64,000 nt of DNA from an uncultured Christensenellaceae bacterium (GTDB lineage Bacteria > Bacillota > Clostridia > Christensenellales > Borkfalkiaceae). The DNA lies in contig CAJUPX010000011.1 in NCBI GenBank assembly GCA_910588685.1, positions 9,747-73,746 on the forward strand, in the 5' to 3' direction. The notes below the pieces were generated by a model, which had not been told where the DNA came from, ran no database searches, and worked only from the letters and a program-made list of their open reading frames with translations. The translations under genes were made by a program, and so were the position numbers. This document shows positions 59,550 through 64,000 of this stretch, one piece after another (positions within the stretch are counted from its first letter, which is position 1; each line of letters begins with the position of its first letter).

Positions 59550-60414
59550 ATCCCTCTCCCGTAAAAAGTCCGCCCGCGCCGCAGGGAAGGGGTATTCCCT
59601 CCTCCGTTGCAATGCCTACCTCGTATGCGTCGAACGTGCCTTTGAAGTTTTTAAGCGCAAGCATTAATATGTTTTTTAGCACGGCGGGCTGCAACCCCGT
59701 TGTGTAACTGTTGATGAGCATAAACAGCGGCTTTTCGGAGAGCACCTCCGCGCAGGTCTGCACAAAGCCGAATAAATCGCGCTCGATTTTCCACATTTCT
59801 CCGCCCGGTCCTCTGCCGTAGCTCGGCGGGTCCATTATTATTCCGTCGTACTTGTTTCCGCGGCGTATCTCCCTGCGGACGAATTTCATACAGTCGTCCA
59901 CTATGTAGCGTATTCCGCTGTCAACGCCCGAAAGCCGCGCGTTTTCGCCGGCGCGCTCAACCATTCCTTTTGCCGCGTCCACGTGCGTGACGGTTGCGCC
60001 CGACTTTGCGCACGCAACGGACGCCGCGCCGGTGTATGCAAACAGATTCAAAACCTTGATTTCACGGTTGCCGCGCGATTTTGCAAGCTCTATTATGCGC
60101 CTCAGCTCGTTCCAGTTGACGGCTTGTTCGGGGAAGAGCCCCGTATGTTTAAAGCCCATAGGCTTGACCTTGAAGGTGAGGTCCTTATAACTTACCGTCC
60201 ACTCATCGGGAAATGGCTTGCGCTTTTCCCAGTAACCTCCGCCCTTTTCGTTGCGGTGGTAAACGGCGTGTATGTCCGCGGAATACAAATTTCCGCCCGA
60301 CCATATAACCTGCGGGTCGGGGCGCAAAAGCACCACGCCCTTCCAGTTTTCAAGCTTCATTCCGTCGGAAGAGGCTAAAATTTTATAGTCCTGCCAATCG
60401 TCTGCGATTTTCAT
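59536..60414 (-). CDS. RlmI/RlmL-type 23S rRNA methyltransferase-like protein
   Basis: A 292-residue class I methyltransferase with VLNLFAYTGAASVACAKSGA (SAM loop), HVDAAKGMVERAGENARLSG and the catalytic-type IIMDPPSYGRGPGGE. It resembles the catalytic part of RlmI without the PUA domain. ATG 60414 is chosen; the -10 box is six bases upstream and no Shine-Dalgarno exists. The exact target base is unknown. Confidence 0.88.
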   Translation of the reverse strand: MKIADDWQDYKILASSDGMKLENWKGVVLLRPDPQVIWSGGNLYSADIHAVYHRNEKGGGYWEKRKPFPDEWTVSYKDLTFKVKPMGFKHTGLFPEQAVNWNELRRIIELAKSRGNREIKVLNLFAYTGAASVACAKSGATVTHVDAAKGMVERAGENARLSGVDSGIRYIVDDCMKFVRREIRRGNKYDGIIMDPPSYGRGPGGEMWKIERDLFGFVQTCAEVLSEKPLFMLINSYTTGLQPAVLKNILMLALKNFKGTFDAYEVGIATEEGIPLPCGAGGLFTGEGYGNK

Positions 60415-60420
60415 AACCCG

Positions 60421-60449
60421 ATTATAGCACAGCAAATCGGCTTTGTAAA
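60421..60449 (-). promoter_or_regulatory. Promoter of the rRNA methylase-pseudouridine synthase operon
   Basis: Minus-strand TTTACA (60444-60449), 17-base spacer, TATAAT (60421-60426), then six bases to ATG 60414. Confidence 0.85.
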
Positions 60450-60457
60450 GTAATTTA

Positions 60458-60490
60458 GAGGGCGTGCGCCTTTATGCGCACGCCCCGTAT
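60458..60490 (-). terminator. Terminator of the phage-type module
   Basis: GGGCGTGCGC pairs with GCGCACGCCC around CTTTAT, a few bases after the stop at 60492. The U-tract on the minus strand is weak. Confidence 0.75.
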
Positions 60491-60491
60491 T

Positions 60492-60980
60492 TTACTGACT
60501 GTACGTACTCAGTACGTTGTACAGCGTGGAATAATAACTGCCCAGATATTTTTTTGCAACCTCGTCGGCGGAATATAAAGCCATTCGTTCGGCAGGGTCT
60601 TCTATCGAAAGGTAGTAGTCGCGCACTATGACGTACCTGTCTGTGTACGAAAGGGTGTAATCGACTATGTAACCCGTTTCCTCGTCCACGTCGCCGCGGT
60701 CGGGGTACGGTTCGTTTAGCTCCATTGCATATTCGAGCTGTTCTTTTAAAACCGCTACTTTATAATCGAAGTCCTTTTCAAGCTCCGCGCGCTTATCCGC
60801 AATGAGCGACGAATGATACGTATCGTTGGTTAAAATCAGCTTTTCAAACAGCTGCATATCCTGTTCGAGCTTGTATCTCATCTCGTTCTTGTTTTTCTGA
60901 GCCGTCCGAAGCAGCTGCGTCTGAATGGTGGAAAGCTTTTCAAGCTCCTCCCCGGTCAGCTCGATTATATCAAACTCCAT
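60492..60980 (-). CDS. Coiled-coil protein at the end of the phage-type module
   Basis: A 162-residue acidic helical protein; residues about 8-95 are rich in Glu, Leu and Lys with coiled-coil character (LEKLSTIQTQLLRTAQKNKN). The rest is Tyr/Asp-rich. It overlaps the beta-propeller gene by 11 bases, and GGAGG precedes the ATG. Position after the propeller protein suggests a tail-needle or head-completion part, but there is no sequence motif to prove it. Confidence 0.65.
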   Translation of the reverse strand: MEFDIIELTGEELEKLSTIQTQLLRTAQKNKNEMRYKLEQDMQLFEKLILTNDTYHSSLIADKRAELEKDFDYKVAVLKEQLEYAMELNEPYPDRGDVDEETGYIVDYTLSYTDRYVIVRDYYLSIEDPAERMALYSADEVAKKYLGSYYSTLYNVLSTYSQ

Positions 60981-62175
60981 TTATAACCTCCGCAACAGCG
61001 TTAACCGCGCTCACTTCCGCATATCCGCTTATGCTTATTTCAAAGTTTTCACCGTATATTTTAGGATGCAGTATGCCGTTTACACCCCTGTATATGCGCG
61101 ATTTAACGCCGCTTTTTATTTCCACGTCCACACAGCCGTCAGCCGTAATTTCAAGCGCGCTCAGAACTTTTCCGCCCCCGGCGCCGAAATTGAAGCTTTT
61201 GCTTGTGAAAAGAAATTTTCCTCCCTTTTCAAAAGCGCAAAGCGTGCCCCTGCCCAAGCCGTAAACCCTGTCGCCCGCCGCTAAAACGTCCGCTTCGGCG
61301 TAAAAATAATAACTTTCGCCGCTGTCCGTACCGTAAACCGCAACCGTGCTTTTACCGCCGCCGTTCCTGCCGAGCAAAAAATAATTATTGCCGAGCGCAG
61401 CCGCATACACGGGAGTTTTTATTACGTTCAGCCGGCTTTCGCCGAGCTTTTCGCAAGCCCCGCCGTCAAAGCAATAAACTCCGTCCGCGGCGGCAAAATA
61501 CAGCTCTGCCCCGACAACGCACGCGGTATTTTTATAAATTTCCGGCAGAGGCGGTAAAGGATAACTTAGTTTAAAATTTTCGGGCGTGCCGTATGCAGAG
61601 AGCACGGCTAAGCCGTATTTACATACGGCAACCGCATATTCTTTAAATATTACAAGCTTTAATATTCCGCCGTACCGCGTGTTTATCCGCACGTAACCGG
61701 CGTCGCCCTCCCAGTTGTCCGCTCCGCCCGCGGCAGACCATTTAACGGTATATCCGTCGTTTATATCAACGCCGAAAATTCTGCCGTTTTTATAAATTCC
61801 GCCGCGCACGCCGCCGTTATAACCGTTAACGGAATATCCGCCGTCCTTACGCCTGAAATGCTTTGTAGCTGTAATAAAACCGTAGTTCCCCGTCCCGCCC
61901 TCGGTATATGCGAACGGTTCGGAATCGACCGCGCCCATCGTAAAAAAATTTTTGAAATCGTCGGTGAAATTCAGACTGCCGCCGTAATAATACAGTCTGT
62001 CGTCGGAAGAGCTGTAAAACGCGCCAACAGGCTTTTCCGCAGGTCCGCCCGCGAATAGCGAAGCGGACAGAGCGGGTTTAATTTTTCCGCCGCTCAATAT
62101 GCAGCTCTCCGTCCGCCCTCCGAGCGCGAGCACGTTGCACACCGACTTTTTTACGCGCGGATACGCCGTTTTCAT
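60970..62175 (-). CDS. Beta-propeller-like virion protein (P22 gp10-like position)
   Basis: A 401-residue protein with repeated Gly/Tyr-rich beta motifs about 45 residues apart (DDRLYYYGGSL, GGIYKNGRIFGVD, AELYFAAADGVYCF, GDRVYGLGRGTLCAF), as in propeller folds. ATG 62175 is preferred because GGAGGTGGGT precedes it and it overlaps the previous stop by 4 bases. In P22-type podoviruses a propeller hub (gp10) follows the small connector gp4; the same order is seen here. The homology is inference. Confidence 0.65.
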   Translation of the reverse strand: MKTAYPRVKKSVCNVLALGGRTESCILSGGKIKPALSASLFAGGPAEKPVGAFYSSSDDRLYYYGGSLNFTDDFKNFFTMGAVDSEPFAYTEGGTGNYGFITATKHFRRKDGGYSVNGYNGGVRGGIYKNGRIFGVDINDGYTVKWSAAGGADNWEGDAGYVRINTRYGGILKLVIFKEYAVAVCKYGLAVLSAYGTPENFKLSYPLPPLPEIYKNTACVVGAELYFAAADGVYCFDGGACEKLGESRLNVIKTPVYAAALGNNYFLLGRNGGGKSTVAVYGTDSGESYYFYAEADVLAAGDRVYGLGRGTLCAFEKGGKFLFTSKSFNFGAGGGKVLSALEITADGCVDVEIKSGVKSRIYRGVNGILHPKIYGENFEISISGYAEVSAVNAVAEVINGV

Positions 62176-62729
62176 ACCCACCTCCTCGGCGGTATATTCA
62201 GCCCGGTGAAGTTTTTAGACGCGCGGTCTATCGCGCCGCGGTACCTACTCTCCCATAGCTCGGCGAGGCTTATTTCGCCGTTCAGCAGACAGTACTCCGA
62301 AGCCGCGCCCGCCGCAATTACGGCTTCGTCCGCAAGCATTCCGCTGAACGCGCTGTCGCCGTCTATCGTCTTTTTCTGCGGAACGTACGAATAACGAACG
62401 GTAATTTTTTTACTCTCCGTACGCAGCTCTTTGGGATTTACCGTATAATCTACCGCCTTGCCGTTATCGGTAACGCCGAGTATTTTCACCGGGCTGTACA
62501 TAAAGCCCGTATAGGAGTACGCCCCCGTGGGCGAAACAAGATTTTGCGTATGCTCGAGCGGAAAATAGTACCGCGCTAACTCGTTTTCAACGGCGTTATA
62601 GCAAAACAGCATAGTTTTAACAGCCGAATCCTGCTCGTCGGAGAGAGCCGCGCCGTCCGACAGCGCCGCGCTTATGTCGCCTCTGTCCACGTAGTTGAGC
62701 GCTGTAATTATTATCTCTTTTACTTTCAT
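62172..62729 (-). CDS. Head-completion/connector-like phage protein
   Basis: A 185-residue protein. The helical N-terminus (MKVKEIIITALNYVDRGDIS) and later beta strands (ILGVTDNGKAVDY, KKITVRYSYVP) resemble gp4/gp6-type connectors that follow the capsid gene. GAGGGATATG gives the ribosome site. It is 50 bases after the capsid gene and overlaps the propeller gene. Confidence 0.7.
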   Translation of the reverse strand: MKVKEIIITALNYVDRGDISAALSDGAALSDEQDSAVKTMLFCYNAVENELARYYFPLEHTQNLVSPTGAYSYTGFMYSPVKILGVTDNGKAVDYTVNPKELRTESKKITVRYSYVPQKKTIDGDSAFSGMLADEAVIAAGAASEYCLLNGEISLAELWESRYRGAIDRASKNFTGLNIPPRRWV

Positions 62730-62779
62730 ATCCCTCCTTCTCCCGCCCGTTTAACGGGCAGGATTATTTTAGCGTTAAC

Positions 62780-63937
62780 TTATGCGAAATTATACAGCAT
62801 AGCCTGTCCGCAGGGTTTTTTGCAGACGAGCTCGGCGTATTTTACAAGCGTTGCGCCGTACGCCGCTTTGCCGGGAATCTGCTTTAATATTTTTCCGCTC
62901 TCGTCCTCGAGCCACTCCCAGTCGCACAGCTGATTGAGAATAAAATCGTCGGTGTTTATAAAGTAAATTCTGTCGTCGGGGCAGAATTTATCCGCGTAAA
63001 CGGGCACGTCGTTAACCGTAACGATGCCGAAACCCGTATGCGCGTCAACGGAGTTTACCACCCTGCGCGATTCGGCTATAAGCGCCGCTATTTTTTTGCG
63101 GGTTTTGAACGAGCATAAAATCATATTGATTTTACTGTTGAAATTTTCCTCGCAATAATCCAGCACGTCGGTGAGCAAATCCTCGCCGAACTGCTTGTTT
63201 GCGTCAACTTTATAGGGCGCGAAATACGCGTTGTCGGCTTTGTTATAGCCGTACAAAGACGTGCCGTCGAAGAGCGCGGACAGACCCGTAAGCTCGTTGT
63301 TCTTCGAGTCGTGCGGAAAAACCGCCCCGCCCATAAGCGAATCGAGCACGGGCTTTTCAAGCGTAATAGTTGATTTGGACAAATCAACCGACTTTACAGT
63401 TACGCCGTAGCTGTCGTTGAGCGCGCCCGCGGCAACGGGTACTATATCAACGGTCATTCCCGCAAAATAGCCTTTGACCTTATCCACTTTAAATTCAGTG
63501 GTGGTAATATCGTCGGTTATCGTGCACAGCTTGCCGGAGCCGTCGCCGAACAGCATACGCTGGAAATTAAATTTCGCGCTTGAAATAAGCCCTTCCATTT
63601 CCGCGTTTACAAGGTTTACGAACGCGCCCGAATTATCGCGGGACGCTCTAAGCGCTTTGTCTGAAATTTCTATCGTACCGTACAGGTTTTTAAGAGGAAG
63701 AGTAATGTCGTAGTATCTGTTTTTGTAGGGGTCGGGTAAATCTCCGTCCTCCGCGCCGGCAACCACGTTGCCGCCCGACTCCTTTACTATTGAAAGTTTA
63801 ACGTCCTTGCCGTAAACTCCGTTTACGTTTTTTTCGATCGCCGCAAAAAACGGCGAAATTCCGTTGTTAAGCTGCGCGGTTACCGCGTCCAAATAATAGT
63901 CCTTTAATGCCTTATCGGCGTTTTCCAAAGTTATCAT
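62780..63937 (-). CDS. Phage-type major capsid protein (HK97-like fold)
   Basis: A 385-residue coat protein. The N-terminal helix region (about 1-40) is short, with no large scaffold or protease-processed delta domain visible. The core has FFAAIEKNVNGVYGKDVKLS, LKNLYGTIEISDKALRASRD, FNSKINMILCSFKTRKKIAAL and the P-domain-like VNDVPVYADKFCPDDRIYFI. AAAGGAG precedes the ATG, beside a stem-loop of the lgt type. Portal and terminase genes would lie beyond the right edge. Confidence 0.85.
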   Translation of the reverse strand: MITLENADKALKDYYLDAVTAQLNNGISPFFAAIEKNVNGVYGKDVKLSIVKESGGNVVAGAEDGDLPDPYKNRYYDITLPLKNLYGTIEISDKALRASRDNSGAFVNLVNAEMEGLISSAKFNFQRMLFGDGSGKLCTITDDITTTEFKVDKVKGYFAGMTVDIVPVAAGALNDSYGVTVKSVDLSKSTITLEKPVLDSLMGGAVFPHDSKNNELTGLSALFDGTSLYGYNKADNAYFAPYKVDANKQFGEDLLTDVLDYCEENFNSKINMILCSFKTRKKIAALIAESRRVVNSVDAHTGFGIVTVNDVPVYADKFCPDDRIYFINTDDFILNQLCDWEWLEDESGKILKQIPGKAAYGATLVKYAELVCKKPCGQAMLYNFA

Positions 63938-63942
63938 AAATA

Positions 63943-63990
63943 CTCCTTTCGTTAATTTTTCTTTGCAGTGACAAATAAAAATTATACGAT
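63943..63990 (-). repeat. SD-linked stem-loop, copy 3 (capsid leader)
   Basis: On the minus strand CGTATAATTTTTATTTG and CAAAGAAAAATTAACG flank the loop TCACTG, then AAAGGAG and the capsid start. The stem differs by base changes from copy 1 but keeps loop, spacing and the flanking ATCGT; CTCAAATCGT precedes both. Confidence 0.8.
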
Positions 63991-64000
63991 TTGAGGAGCT

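Overview
The window reads as chromosome of an anaerobic Firmicute of class Clostridia, perhaps a gut Christensenellales-type lineage. This is inferred from gene content, not from an rRNA or marker tree. Supporting signs are strong AAGGAGG-type ribosome binding sites, a stand-alone group-B-like [FeFe] hydrogenase, LytTR/DUF3021 and AgrC-like regulators, many lipoproteins with clear lipoboxes, diaminopimelate epimerase, and dense operons with intrinsic terminators.

Layout. 1-4.7 kb: end of an unknown gene, small lipoprotein and membrane proteins, and a redox operon (CD1871A-like CXXC membrane protein, NapH-like Fe-S membrane protein, TlpA thioredoxin). 4.7-15.0 kb: an alpha-glucan locus with GH13 amylase, solute-binding protein, MalF/MalG permeases, an oversized MalK, a divergent short LacI regulator, and a four-module surface lipoprotein behind a near-perfect promoter with a 20-bp palindromic operator. 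15.1-17.3 kb: a restriction-modification system in which controller, endonuclease and methylase are all broken. 17.3-20.5 kb: two-component system, a membrane protein, and MntP. 20.7-32.3 kb: a surface glycan-degradation operon (CBM-esterase with InlB-type repeats, two domain-permuted GH3 enzymes, Ig/CBM lipoprotein). 32.5-37.1 kb: AgrC/LytTR pair, malic enzyme, iron alcohol dehydrogenase. 37.2-37.6 kb: tmRNA on the minus strand. 37.7-42.0 kb: plus-strand operon with 1-phosphofructokinase-like kinase, PPTase, SAH nucleosidase, LuxS, uracil-DNA glycosylase and phosphoglycerate mutase. 42.1-46.9 kb: minus-strand operon prmA-rsmE-mtaB-prsW-hinT. 47-60.4 kb: mostly housekeeping (dapF, purA, lgt, pseudouridine synthase, rRNA methylase) with a sigma/anti-sigma/vWA module, LytTR-DUF3021 and the hydrogenase. 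60.5-64 kb: a phage-type head module (capsid, connector, beta-propeller, small coiled protein) running off the right edge.

The most interesting signals are regulatory. At least five genes have a sigma-A-type -10 box ending six or seven bases before the start codon and no Shine-Dalgarno, which predicts leaderless mRNAs; two more are weaker cases. A stem-loop with the same six-base loop sits next to the ribosome binding site of lgt and of the phage-type capsid gene, with a third orphan copy. A repeat pair lies just 3' of two unrelated genes. A nested palindromic element separates malG and malK. The tmRNA is predicted to encode an unusual tag ending in YACAA.

No CRISPR array, tRNA, rRNA or insertion sequence with a transposase was seen. 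No gene-free stretch exceeds about 300 bases.
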